Positions 24,704 through 31,645 of a stretch of 34,825 nt of DNA are shown piece after piece. A program made the position numbers and the translations under genes. Origin of the DNA: Streptomyces sp. OR43 (lineage in GTDB: Bacteria; Actinomycetota; Actinomycetes; Streptomycetales; Streptomycetaceae); the NCBI RefSeq assembly GCF_008042275.1, contig NZ_RDBK01000022.1, positions 108,888 to 143,712 on the forward strand, given 5' to 3'. Each line of letters starts with the position of its first letter. The first letter of the stretch is position 1. The notes beneath the pieces are model-generated. The model did no database searches, was not told where the DNA came from, and saw only the letters and a program-made list of their open reading frames with translations.

Positions 24704-25752
24704 CCCGGCTGATCCCCTCCCCGGTCTTCGTCGACATCAGCCGGGGCGCCATGGACGACCTGGCCGGTCTCCTCGTCGACCAGCGGATCTCCGCGTCCGG
24801 CAAGCTCGCGATCGCCATCAGCGGCGGCTCCGGGCAGGCCCTGCGCGAGACACTCGCCCCGGCCCTGCCGGGCGCCGACTGGTACTGCGTCGCCGGCGGC
24901 AACATCGACGCCGCCGTGAAGCTGGCCGACGACATCAAGGGCAAGCGCTACGACGCCGTGGTCGGCCTCGGCGGCGGCAAGATCATCGATGTGGCGAAGT
25001 ACGCCGCGGCCCGGGTCGGCCTGCCGCTCGTCTCGGTCGCCACGAACCTCGCCCACGACGGTCTCTGCTCGCCCGTCGCGACCCTGGACAACGACAACGG
25101 CCGGGGCTCGTACGGGGTCCCGATGCCGATCGCCATGGTCATCGACCTCTCGGTGATCCGCCAGGCCCCGGACCGCTTCGTGCGCTCCGGCGTCGGCGAC
25201 GCGATCTCCAACATCTCCGCGATCGCCGACTGGGAGCTCTCGCACCAGGTCAACAACGAGCAGATCGACGGACTGGCCGCCGCCATGGCCCGTACCGCCG
25301 GCGAAGCCGTCCTGCGGCACCCCGGCACCGTCGCCGACGACGAGTTCCTCACGGTCCTGGCCGAGTCGCTGGTGCTCTCCGGCATCGCCATCTCGATCAG
25401 CGGTGACACCCGCCCGTCGTCCGGCGCCTGCCACGAGATCAGCCACGCCTTCGACCTGCTCTTCCCCAAGCGGGCCGCCAGCCACGGCGAGCAGGTCGGC
25501 CTCGGCGCCGCCTTCGCCATGCACCTGCGCGGCGCCCGCGAGGAGTCCGGCCTCTTCGCCGAGGTCCTGCGCCGGCACGGCCTCCCGGTCGTGCCCGAGG
25601 AGATCGGCTTCACCGTCGACGAGTTCGTCCAGGCCGTCGACTACGCCCCGCAGACCCGTCCGGGACGTTTCACGGTCCTGGAACACCTCAACCTGTCCAC
25701 CGACCAGATCAGGGACGCGTACGCCGACTATGCCAAGACCATCAGTAGCTGA
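24691..25752 (+). CDS. sn-glycerol-1-phosphate-dehydrogenase-like enzyme (iron/zinc-containing alcohol dehydrogenase superfamily)
   Basis: A 353-residue enzyme of the dehydroquinate-synthase/G1PDH fold. The NAD(P)-binding loop GLGGGKIIDVAK lies at 92-103. ATNLAHDGLCSP (117-128) resembles the SHDGIASP block of archaeal glycerol-1-phosphate dehydrogenases more than typical alcohol dehydrogenases. Likely metal ligands are D170 (GVGDAISN), H248 or H252 (CHEISHAFD) and H265 (ASHGEQ). Expected chemistry is reduction of a ketose phosphate such as dihydroxyacetone phosphate to a polyol phosphate, which the preceding cytidylyltransferase could activate. The true substrate is unknown. GGGAG precedes the ATG, and both gene junctions overlap, so it is translationally coupled. 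Confidence 0.9.
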   Translation: MPVLTRLIPSPVFVDISRGAMDDLAGLLVDQRISASGKLAIAISGGSGQALRETLAPALPGADWYCVAGGNIDAAVKLADDIKGKRYDAVVGLGGGKIIDVAKYAAARVGLPLVSVATNLAHDGLCSPVATLDNDNGRGSYGVPMPIAMVIDLSVIRQAPDRFVRSGVGDAISNISAIADWELSHQVNNEQIDGLAAAMARTAGEAVLRHPGTVADDEFLTVLAESLVLSGIAISISGDTRPSSGACHEISHAFDLLFPKRAASHGEQVGLGAAFAMHLRGAREESGLFAEVLRRHGLPVVPEEIGFTVDEFVQAVDYAPQTRPGRFTVLEHLNLSTDQIRDAYADYAKTISS

Positions 25753-26509
25753 ACTCCGCCCTGTCGTTCACCCCCCGGGCGTCAAGGACCGGCGCAGCGG
25801 TGAACACTGGGCGGGCCGGATATACATGCGCGAGGTCTCGCTGCGTGTGGACCGGTACCTGGTGAACACCAAGGTCACGCCCAACCAGCTGACGTACCTG
25901 ATGACCGTCGCCGGCGTGCTCGCCGCTCCGGCCCTGCTCGTGCCGGGCATCCCCGGTGCGCTGCTCGGTGTCCTCATGGTCCAGCTCTACCTGCTGCTGG
26001 ACTGTGTCGACGGCGAGCTCGCCCGCTGGAAGAAGCAGTTCTCGCTCGGCGGGGTCTACCTGGACCGGGTCGGTGCCTATCTCTGTGACGCCGCCGTGCT
26101 GGTCGGATTCGGCCTGCGCGCCGCGGACCTGTGGGGCACCGGGCGGATCGACTGGCTGTGGGCCTTCCTGGGCACGCTCGCCGCGCTGGGCGCCATCCTG
26201 ATCAAGGCCGAGACCGACCTGGTGGGAGTCGCGCGTCACCAGGGCGGGCTGCCGCCGGTCAAGGAGTCCGCCTCCGAGCCGCGCTCCTCCGGCATGGCGT
26301 TCGCCCGCCGGGCCGCCGGTGCGCTCAAGTTCCACCGGCTGATCCTGTGCGTCGAGGCGTCGCTGGTCATTCTGGTCGCGGCCGTCCTGGACGCGGTCCG
26401 CGACGACCTCTTCTTCAGCCGCCTGGCGGTCGCGGTGCTGGCCGGCATCGCCCTGCTGCAGACCCTCCTCCACCTCGTGTCGGTCCTGGCATCGAGCAGG
26501 CTGAAGTGA
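25730..26509 (+). CDS. CDP-alcohol phosphatidyltransferase family protein with altered motif
   Basis: A 259-residue membrane protein with about six helices. It shows D91-x-x-D94-G95-x-x-A98-R99, then G108 and D112, as expected for a CDP-alcohol phosphotransferase. However, the position four residues after D112, normally the fourth aspartate, is A116 (LDRVGAYLCD); the next Asp is D120. The neighbouring protein at 22137-23969 has all four. The N-terminus HWAGRIYMREVSLRVDRYLV fits an amphipathic entry helix. The ATG at 25730 overlaps the previous gene by 23 bp and has no strong ribosome binding site, suggesting translational coupling. The stop overlaps the GTG of the glycosyltransferase. Confidence 0.88.
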   Translation: MPRPSVAELRPVVHPPGVKDRRSGEHWAGRIYMREVSLRVDRYLVNTKVTPNQLTYLMTVAGVLAAPALLVPGIPGALLGVLMVQLYLLLDCVDGELARWKKQFSLGGVYLDRVGAYLCDAAVLVGFGLRAADLWGTGRIDWLWAFLGTLAALGAILIKAETDLVGVARHQGGLPPVKESASEPRSSGMAFARRAAGALKFHRLILCVEASLVILVAAVLDAVRDDLFFSRLAVAVLAGIALLQTLLHLVSVLASSRLK

Positions 26510-27390
26510 GCTCCCCCATGAAACTCGGCGCGGTCATCATCACGATGGGCAACCGCCCGGCCGAGCTGCGCGCCCTGCTCGACTCGGTCGCCAAGCAGGA
26601 CGGCGACCGCATCGAGGTGGTCGTCGTCGGCAACGGTTCCGCCGTCCCGGAGGTCCCCGCAGGCGTGCGGACCGTCGAGCTGCCGGAGAACCTGGGCATC
26701 CCCGGCGGCCGCAACGTGGGCATCGAGGCCTTCGGCCCGTCCGGCGCCGACGTCGACGCGCTGCTCTTCCTCGACGACGACGGGCATCTGCCGCTCACCG
26801 ACACCGCCGAGCTGTGCCGGCAGGCGTTCGAGGCCGATCCGAAGCTCGGCATCATCAGCTTCCGGATCGCCGACCCGGACACCGGCGAGACCCAGCGCCG
26901 TCATGTGCCGCGGCTGCGTGCCGCCGACCCGATGCGCTCGTCACGGGTGACGACCTTCCTCGGCGGCGCCAACGCCGTGCGCACCCGGGTCATCGCGGAG
27001 GTCGGCCCGCTGCCGGGCGACTTCTTCTACGCGCACGAGGAGACCGACCTCGCCTGGCGTGCCCTGGACGCCGGCTGGCTGATCGACTACCGCGCGGACA
27101 TGGTCCTCAACCACCCCACGACCGCGCCGTCCCGCCATGCCGTCTACCACCGCATGGTCGCCCGGAACCGGGTCTGGCTGGCGCGGCGCAACCTGCCCGC
27201 GCCCCTGGTCCCCGTGTACCTCGGGGTGTGGCTGCTGCTGACCCTGCTGCGCAGGCCCTCGGGCCCGGCGCTGAAGGCATGGTTCGGCGGCTTCCGCGAA
27301 GGCTGGTCGACACCCTGCGGACCGCGTCGCCCGATGAAGTGGCGTACGGTGTGGCGGCTGACCAGACTCGGCCGGCCTCCGGTGATCTGA
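26506..27390 (+). CDS. family 2 glycosyltransferase
   Basis: A 294-residue GT-A fold glycosyltransferase resembling rhamnosyl/galactofuranosyl-type GT2 enzymes. Features: AVIITMGNRPAELRALLDSV (9-28), ENLGIPGGRNVGIEAF (61-76), the metal-binding D90-D91-D92 in LLFLDDDGHL, FLGGANAVR, and the catalytic-base region HEETDLAWRALDAGW. A C-terminal hydrophobic stretch (VPVYLGVWLLLTLL) may dock it at the inner membrane leaflet. It begins at a GTGA overlap (GTG 26506); ATG 26518 is an in-frame alternative with a poorer site. It probably adds a sugar to the lipid or polymer made by the preceding enzymes. Confidence 0.9.
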   Translation: MSSPMKLGAVIITMGNRPAELRALLDSVAKQDGDRIEVVVVGNGSAVPEVPAGVRTVELPENLGIPGGRNVGIEAFGPSGADVDALLFLDDDGHLPLTDTAELCRQAFEADPKLGIISFRIADPDTGETQRRHVPRLRAADPMRSSRVTTFLGGANAVRTRVIAEVGPLPGDFFYAHEETDLAWRALDAGWLIDYRADMVLNHPTTAPSRHAVYHRMVARNRVWLARRNLPAPLVPVYLGVWLLLTLLRRPSGPALKAWFGGFREGWSTPCGPRRPMKWRTVWRLTRLGRPPVI

Positions 27391-27397
27391 GACGGTT

Positions 27398-27431
27398 CGC
27401 CTCTGGGAGCATGAGGCGTAAATTTTCTTTC
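27398..27431 (+). terminator. hairpin followed by AT-rich tract after the glycosyltransferase gene
   Basis: CGCCTC at 27398-27403 and GAGGCG at 27413-27418 form a 6-bp stem with a 9-base loop, followed directly by TAAATTTTCTTTC. This is the most classical rho-independent-like terminator in the window. It stands between the glycosyltransferase and the ABC permease gene and could attenuate rather than end transcription. Confidence 0.6.
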
Positions 27432-27497
27432 GGGACCTGTCCGCCCTGAGCCGCGCCCGCGACTGGCCGCGCGTTTTGAATACGAGAGTTTCATCTG

Positions 27498-28427
27498 GTG
27501 AGTGACACAACCCATGACGGTGCTGTTGCGCTGAGCACCCCGCCCTCGGCCGATGACGGCCTGAGCCCAGGCGATCTGGCCGTGAAGTACGGCCTGACGG
27601 TCAGCGGCGCCCGGCCCGGGCTCTTCGAGTACGTGCGTCAGCTCCGCGGGCGACGCCACTTCATCATGGCGTTCTCCCGGGCCAAGCTGACCGCCCAGTA
27701 CAGCCAGGCCAAGCTGGGTCAGTTGTGGCAGGTGGCCACCCCGCTCCTGAACGCCGCGGTGTACTTCGTCATCTTCGGCCTGATTCTCGGTACGAAGAGG
27801 GGCATGGAGCCGGAGGTCTTCATTCCCTTCCTGGTCACCGGGGTCTTCGTCTTCACCTTTACCCAGAGTTCGGTGATGGCCGGGGTCCGTGCGATCTCCG
27901 GCAACCTCGGCCTGGTGCGGGCACTGCACTTCCCGCGGGCCTCGCTGCCCATCTCGTTCTCGCTCCAGCAGCTCCAGCAGCTGCTGTACTCGATGATCGT
28001 GCTGGTCGCCGTGACCGTGGGGTTCGGCAGTTACCCGCGGCTGTCCTGGCTGCTGGTGATTCCCGCGCTGGTCATGCAGTTCTTCTTCAACACCGGACTG
28101 GCGCTGATCATGGCGAGGCTCGGCGCCAAGACGCCCGACCTGGCCCAGCTCATGCCCTTTGTGATGCGGACCTGGATGTACGCCTCCGGCGTGATGTTCT
28201 CCATCCCGGTGATGCTCGCCGACAAGCCGGCCTGGATCGCCGATGTGCTGCAGTACAACCCGGCGGCCATCTACATGGACCTGATCCGGTTCGCGATGAT
28301 CGACGGTTACGGCTCCGAGAACCTGCCCGCGCATGTGTGGGTGGTGGGTCTGGCCTGGGCGCTCCTGGTGGGCGTGCTGGGCTTTGTGTACTTCTGGAAG
28401 GCAGAGGAGCGGTACGGCCGTGGCTGA
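27498..28427 (+). CDS. ABC-2 type polysaccharide/lipid exporter permease
   Basis: A 309-residue permease with about six membrane helices in the second part, an amphipathic cytosolic N-terminus (about 1-60), and the ABC-2 pattern of Wzm/TagG-type exporters (FSRAKLTAQYSQAKLGQLWQV, then PLLNAAVYFVIFGLILG, and the NPAAIYMDLIRFAMID block near the end). These exporters flip undecaprenyl-linked polymers such as O-antigen or teichoic acid. The GTG at 27498 has GAGAG nine bases upstream. It follows the putative attenuator at 27398-27431 and overlaps the ATPase gene by 8 bp. Confidence 0.92.
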   Translation: MSDTTHDGAVALSTPPSADDGLSPGDLAVKYGLTVSGARPGLFEYVRQLRGRRHFIMAFSRAKLTAQYSQAKLGQLWQVATPLLNAAVYFVIFGLILGTKRGMEPEVFIPFLVTGVFVFTFTQSSVMAGVRAISGNLGLVRALHFPRASLPISFSLQQLQQLLYSMIVLVAVTVGFGSYPRLSWLLVIPALVMQFFFNTGLALIMARLGAKTPDLAQLMPFVMRTWMYASGVMFSIPVMLADKPAWIADVLQYNPAAIYMDLIRFAMIDGYGSENLPAHVWVVGLAWALLVGVLGFVYFWKAEERYGRG

Positions 28428-29205
28428 GCACAACACCGCGGGGCGCATCCCCACCGTGATCGCCGACGACGTGCACATCGTGTACCGCGTCAACGGCGGC
28501 GGCGGTGGCAAGGGCGGCGCCACCGCGGCACTGAGCCGGATACTGCGCCGCGGGAAGGGCGAGGAGCGGGGTGTCCGCAAGGTGCATGCCGTGCGCGGCG
28601 TCTCCTTCACCTCCTACCGCGGCGAGGCGATCGGCCTCATCGGTACGAACGGCTCCGGCAAGTCCACCCTGCTGCGGGCCATCGCCGGGCTGCTGCCGAC
28701 CGAGAGCGGCAAGGTGTACACGGACGGGCAGCCCTCGCTGCTCGGCGTGAACGCGGCGCTGATGAGCGACCTGACGGGCGAGCGGAACGTCGTGCTCGGC
28801 GGGCTCGCCATGGGAATGAGCCGCGAGGAGATCCGCGAGCGGTACCAGAGCATCGTCGACTTCTCCGGCATCAACGAGAAGGGCGACTTCATCACCCTGC
28901 CCATGCGGACGTACTCCTCCGGTATGGCGGCCAGGCTGCGCTTCTCCATCGCCGCCGCCAAGAACCACGACGTCCTCATGATCGACGAGGCGCTGGCGAC
29001 CGGTGACCGCAAGTTCCAGATCCGCTCCGAGGCGCGCATCCGGGAGCTCCGCAAGGAGGCCGGGACCGTCTTCCTCGTCAGCCACAGCAACAAGTCGATC
29101 AGGGACACCTGCGACCGGGTGCTGTGGCTGGAAAAGGGCGAACTGCTGATGGACGGTCCGACCGACGAGGTACTGAAGGCGTACGAGCGCGAGACGGGCA
29201 AGTAG
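28420..29205 (+). CDS. ABC exporter ATP-binding protein, TagH/Wzt-like
   Basis: A 261-residue ATPase. Walker A GTNGSGKST (75-83), signature YSSGM (165-169) and Walker B VLMIDEAL (185-192) are intact, with the D-loop ATGD and H-loop FLVSHS. The LMSDLTGERNVVLGG and YSSGMAARLRFSIA segments are typical of polysaccharide exporters (TagH, RfbE, Wzt). It lacks the carbohydrate-binding C-terminal domain of Wzt proteins, so any substrate selection would lie elsewhere. An unusual Gly/Lys-rich insertion (about 26-55) precedes Walker A. The GTG start at 28420 overlaps the permease stop, so the pair is coupled; a long hairpin follows. Confidence 0.92.
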   Translation: MAEHNTAGRIPTVIADDVHIVYRVNGGGGGKGGATAALSRILRRGKGEERGVRKVHAVRGVSFTSYRGEAIGLIGTNGSGKSTLLRAIAGLLPTESGKVYTDGQPSLLGVNAALMSDLTGERNVVLGGLAMGMSREEIRERYQSIVDFSGINEKGDFITLPMRTYSSGMAARLRFSIAAAKNHDVLMIDEALATGDRKFQIRSEARIRELRKEAGTVFLVSHSNKSIRDTCDRVLWLEKGELLMDGPTDEVLKAYERETGK

Positions 29206-29229
29206 GGCGACACCGACATCGCGTACCCG

Positions 29230-29265
29230 AGCGGCCTCTGCCGGAGCCTTCCGGCAGAGGCCGCT
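29230..29265 (+). terminator. long hairpin terminator after the ABC exporter genes
   Basis: A perfect 15-bp stem (29230-29244 pairing with 29251-29265, core GCGGCCTCTGCCGG) with loop AGCCTT lies 25 bp after the ATPase stop. It is followed by a moderately T-rich stretch (TGTGCTGCTTG). It most likely ends the exporter transcript and separates it from the hopanoid operon. Confidence 0.8.
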
Positions 29266-29346
29266 GTGCTGCTTGCGGATCGTCGGCCGCGTCCCGGACG
29301 TCCACGGCTCGTCGTACGGCACCCGGCAAGATCTCCTCCCGCCGGA

Positions 29347-29381
29347 TGACGTCAATTTCCTTGCACAAGGGGAAAGTTGAC
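29347..29381. promoter_or_regulatory. nested inverted repeats upstream of the hopanoid operon
   Basis: TGACGTCA at 29347-29354 is a perfect palindrome. It merges into a larger interrupted inverted repeat from GTCAA at 29351 to TTGAC at 29381, with TTTCC/GGAAA and CCTTG/CAAGG arms around CA at 29364-29365. TTGACA at 29377-29382 could be a -35 element, but no -10 partner is clear. Candidate promoter/operator for hpnC. Confidence 0.4.
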
Positions 29382-29432
29382 AGAGCGAAGCGCGCAGGTG
29401 TTGCGCGCCCCACACCCCGGCGTATGGATGAG

Positions 29433-29444
29433 CGTTGTACAACG
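29433..29444. promoter_or_regulatory. 12-bp perfect palindrome upstream of hpnC
   Basis: CGTTGTACAACG is a perfect 12-bp palindrome about 210 bp before the hpnC start and just upstream of the possible leader reading frames. It may be an operator for the hopanoid operon. Function is inferred from position and symmetry only. Confidence 0.4.
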
Positions 29445-29456
29445 TAAGCTGTACCG

Positions 29457-29573
29457 GTGCTGATTCGTGGCAAGTGGGGCGATACCGCCTGGGAGGACGG
29501 CGCGTCGTCGTCCTCCGCACTCGGGAGAGCGGGCGGCGTGTCCGGAATGGGATGTTTTGGGTCGGCAGTGTAG
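29457..29573 (+). CDS. possible 38-residue leader reading frame upstream of hpnC
   Basis: A GTG at 29457 opens a 38-codon frame (begins VLIRGKWGDTAWEDG, then a serine run, ends GMGCFGSAV) that stops at 29571-29573, shortly before the next small frame. Codon third positions are only moderately GC-rich and no ribosome binding site is convincing, so it may be chance. Together with the frame at 29593-29655 it occupies most of the stretch before hpnC. Confidence 0.2.
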   Translation: MLIRGKWGDTAWEDGASSSSALGRAGGVSGMGCFGSAV

Positions 29574-29592
29574 AACGGGAGATGTGACGGCT

Positions 29593-29655
29593 ATGACGGA
29601 AGATCTCCAGCTCCGAGGTGCTCACGCCGTCCTCGCGCAGGGCGGTCCGCAGTGA
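29593..29655 (+). CDS. possible 20-residue leader peptide coupled to hpnC
   Basis: An ATG at 29593 with GGGAGA ten bases upstream encodes MTEDLQLRGAHAVLAQGGPQ and stops at TGA 29653-29655. Its stop overlaps the hpnC GTG in a GTGA junction, the arrangement used between coupled genes elsewhere in this window. Codon bias is modest. It could be a translational coupling leader or coincidence. Confidence 0.35.
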   Translation: MTEDLQLRGAHAVLAQGGPQ

Positions 29656-30572
29656 CCCGTACCCCGCAGGCGCGGCTTGATTCCGCCGTACCCGGAACCC
29701 TTGACAAGGCCGCCGACGAGAACTTCCCGGTGGCCCCCTTCTTCCTGCCACGCGCCTGGCGCGACGACCTGATGGCCGTCTACGGCTTCGCCCGGCTCGT
29801 CGACGACATCGGTGACGGCGATCTCGCCCCCGGCGGCGCCGACGCCCGACATCTCGGTCTCGACCCGGCCGAGGGCGAGGACCGGCTCGCGATGCTCGAC
29901 GCGCTGGAGACGGACCTGCGCCGGATCTTCGCCGTCACCGGCGAGACACCGCACCACCCCCTCCTCCAGGCACTGCGCCCCACGGTGCGGCGCCGCGCAC
30001 TGACCCCCGAACCCTTTCTCGGCCTCATCGAGGCCAACCGGCAGGACCAGAAGATCCGCCGCTACGGGACGTACGAGGAGCTCCTCGCGTACTGCGAGCT
30101 CTCCGCGAACCCCGTCGGCCGCCTGGTCCTCCAGCTGACCGGCACCGCCAGTCCCGAGCGCCTGCGCCGCTCCGACGCCGTCTGCACCGCGCTGCAGATC
30201 GTCGAGCACCTCCAGGACGTCGCCGAGGACCTCGGCCGGGACCGGATCTATCTGCCGGCCGACGACATGGCGAGGTTCCATGTCACCGAATCCGACCTGG
30301 CGGCACCGTCCGGGGGCGCGTCGGTGCGGGCGCTGATCGCGTACGAGGCCGAACGCGCCGCAGATCTGCTGAATGAAGGCACCCCTCTGGTGGGTAGCGT
30401 CCACGGCAGGCTCAAGCTGCTTCTCGCCGGATTCGTGGGAGGGGGGCGTGCCGCCCTCACCGCGATCGCGGCCGCCGGGTTCGACGTACTGCCCGGACCC
30501 CCCAAACCCACCAAGCCCAGCCTGCTGCGCGAGGTGGGAGTTGTTTTGCGAAGAGCGCGTAGAGAGGGGTGA
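29652..30572 (+). CDS. hpnC: squalene synthase HpnC (hydroxysqualene-forming/processing enzyme)
   Basis: A 306-residue trans-isoprenyl diphosphate synthase-fold enzyme of the squalene/phytoene synthase family. The first Asp-rich motif is LVDDIGD (50-55 region) and the second is LQDVAEDLGRDR near 187-198. ENFPVAPFFLPRAWRDDLMAVYGFARLVDD is typical of HpnC. In the HpnCDE route, HpnD makes presqualene diphosphate, HpnC converts it to hydroxysqualene, and HpnE reduces this to squalene. AGGGCGG precedes the GTG start at 29652. The stop overlaps hpnD in GTGA. It is the first main gene of the hopanoid operon. Confidence 0.96.
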   Translation: MTRTPQARLDSAVPGTLDKAADENFPVAPFFLPRAWRDDLMAVYGFARLVDDIGDGDLAPGGADARHLGLDPAEGEDRLAMLDALETDLRRIFAVTGETPHHPLLQALRPTVRRRALTPEPFLGLIEANRQDQKIRRYGTYEELLAYCELSANPVGRLVLQLTGTASPERLRRSDAVCTALQIVEHLQDVAEDLGRDRIYLPADDMARFHVTESDLAAPSGGASVRALIAYEAERAADLLNEGTPLVGSVHGRLKLLLAGFVGGGRAALTAIAAAGFDVLPGPPKPTKPSLLREVGVVLRRARREG

Positions 30573-31522
30573 GCCGGACCGTGGAGGGACAGACGACGTA
30601 CATGTCGGCACCGGTACAGGCCGCATACAGTTACTGCGAGGCGGTCACCGGACAGCAGGCGCGTAACTTCGCGTACGGCATCAGGCTGCTGCCCGCCGAG
30701 AAGCGGCAGGCCATGTCGGCCCTGTACGCCTTCTCCCGGCGGGTCGACGACATCGGTGACGGCGAGCTGGAGCCGGAGACCAAGCGCGTCCGGCTGGAGG
30801 GCACCCGCGCGGTGCTGGACCGGATCCGTGGCGGAGCGGTCGACGAGGACGACACCGACCCGGTGGCCGTCGCGCTCGCCGACGCCGCCCGCCGCTTCCC
30901 GCTGCCGCTCGAAGGGCTCGACGAGCTCATCGACGGCGTGCTGATGGACGTGCGGGGCGCGACCTACGAGACGTGGGACGACCTCAAGACCTACTGCCGG
31001 TGCGTCGCGGGCGCCATCGGCCGCCTCAGCCTGGGCGTCTTCGGTACGGAACCCGGCGCGCCGGGCACCGAGCGTGCCGCCGAGTACGCCGACACGCTCG
31101 GCCTCGCGCTCCAGCTGACGAACATCCTGCGCGACGTGCGCGAGGACGCGGGCAACGGGCGCACCTACCTGCCCGCCGACGACCTCGCCAAGTTCGGCTG
31201 CTCCGCCGGCTTCCACCGGGCCACCCCGCCGCCCGGCTCCGACTTCGCCGGGCTCGTCCACTTCGAGGTCCGGCGCGCCCGCGCCCTGTTCGCCGAGGGC
31301 TACCGGCTGCTGCCGATGCTCGACCGGCGCAGCGGCGCCTGTGTCGCGGCCATGGCCGGTATCTACCGGCGGCTCCTCGACCGGATCGAGCGCGACCCCG
31401 AGGCGGTGCTGCGCGGCCGGGTCTCGCTCCCGGGCCACGAGAAGGCGTACGTCGCGGTGCGCGGTCTGTCGGGCCTCGACGCGCGCCACATCTCGCGCCG
31501 CACGATCCGGGGGCGTGTCTGA
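30569..31522 (+). CDS. hpnD: presqualene diphosphate synthase HpnD
   Basis: A 317-residue enzyme of the squalene/phytoene synthase family that condenses two farnesyl diphosphates to presqualene diphosphate. The first Asp-rich motif is RRVDDIGD (D60, D61, D64) and the second is LTNILRDVREDAGNGRTYLP. YAFSRRVDDIGDGE and YCRCVAGAIGRLSLGVFG are diagnostic. The GTG at 30569 overlaps the hpnC stop (GTGA); in-frame GTG 30581 and ATG 30602 are possible later starts because the upstream purine tract abuts GTG 30569. The stop is followed without a gap by the small reading frame at 31523. Confidence 0.96.
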   Translation: MSRTVEGQTTYMSAPVQAAYSYCEAVTGQQARNFAYGIRLLPAEKRQAMSALYAFSRRVDDIGDGELEPETKRVRLEGTRAVLDRIRGGAVDEDDTDPVAVALADAARRFPLPLEGLDELIDGVLMDVRGATYETWDDLKTYCRCVAGAIGRLSLGVFGTEPGAPGTERAAEYADTLGLALQLTNILRDVREDAGNGRTYLPADDLAKFGCSAGFHRATPPPGSDFAGLVHFEVRRARALFAEGYRLLPMLDRRSGACVAAMAGIYRRLLDRIERDPEAVLRGRVSLPGHEKAYVAVRGLSGLDARHISRRTIRGRV

Positions 31523-31645
31523 ATGCCTCACACGGACATCTCGCGCACCATGTGCATCATGGATGATCACTCCGTGCGGCGGGCAACCCTCTGCCGTACG
31601 CATGCGTCCCTGACTGAAGAGACCTGGCGAGAGGGGGACGCATGA
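31523..31645 (+). CDS. 40-residue small protein between hpnD and hpnE
   Basis: The ATG directly abuts the hpnD stop, and the TGA stop (31643-31645) overlaps the hpnE ATG at 31642 in an ATGA junction, so the frame exactly bridges the two genes. The product begins MPHTDISRTMCIMDDHSV and ends RATLCRTHASLTEETWREGDA-like (positively charged middle, acidic end). From memory it resembles short DUF6380-type proteins annotated at this place in other Streptomyces (shared R-A-T-L and A-S-L-T words); I could not check this. GAGAGGGGGAC inside its 3' end is the ribosome binding site of hpnE. Function unknown; it may only serve coupling. Confidence 0.5.
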   Translation: MPHTDISRTMCIMDDHSVRRATLCRTHASLTEETWREGDA

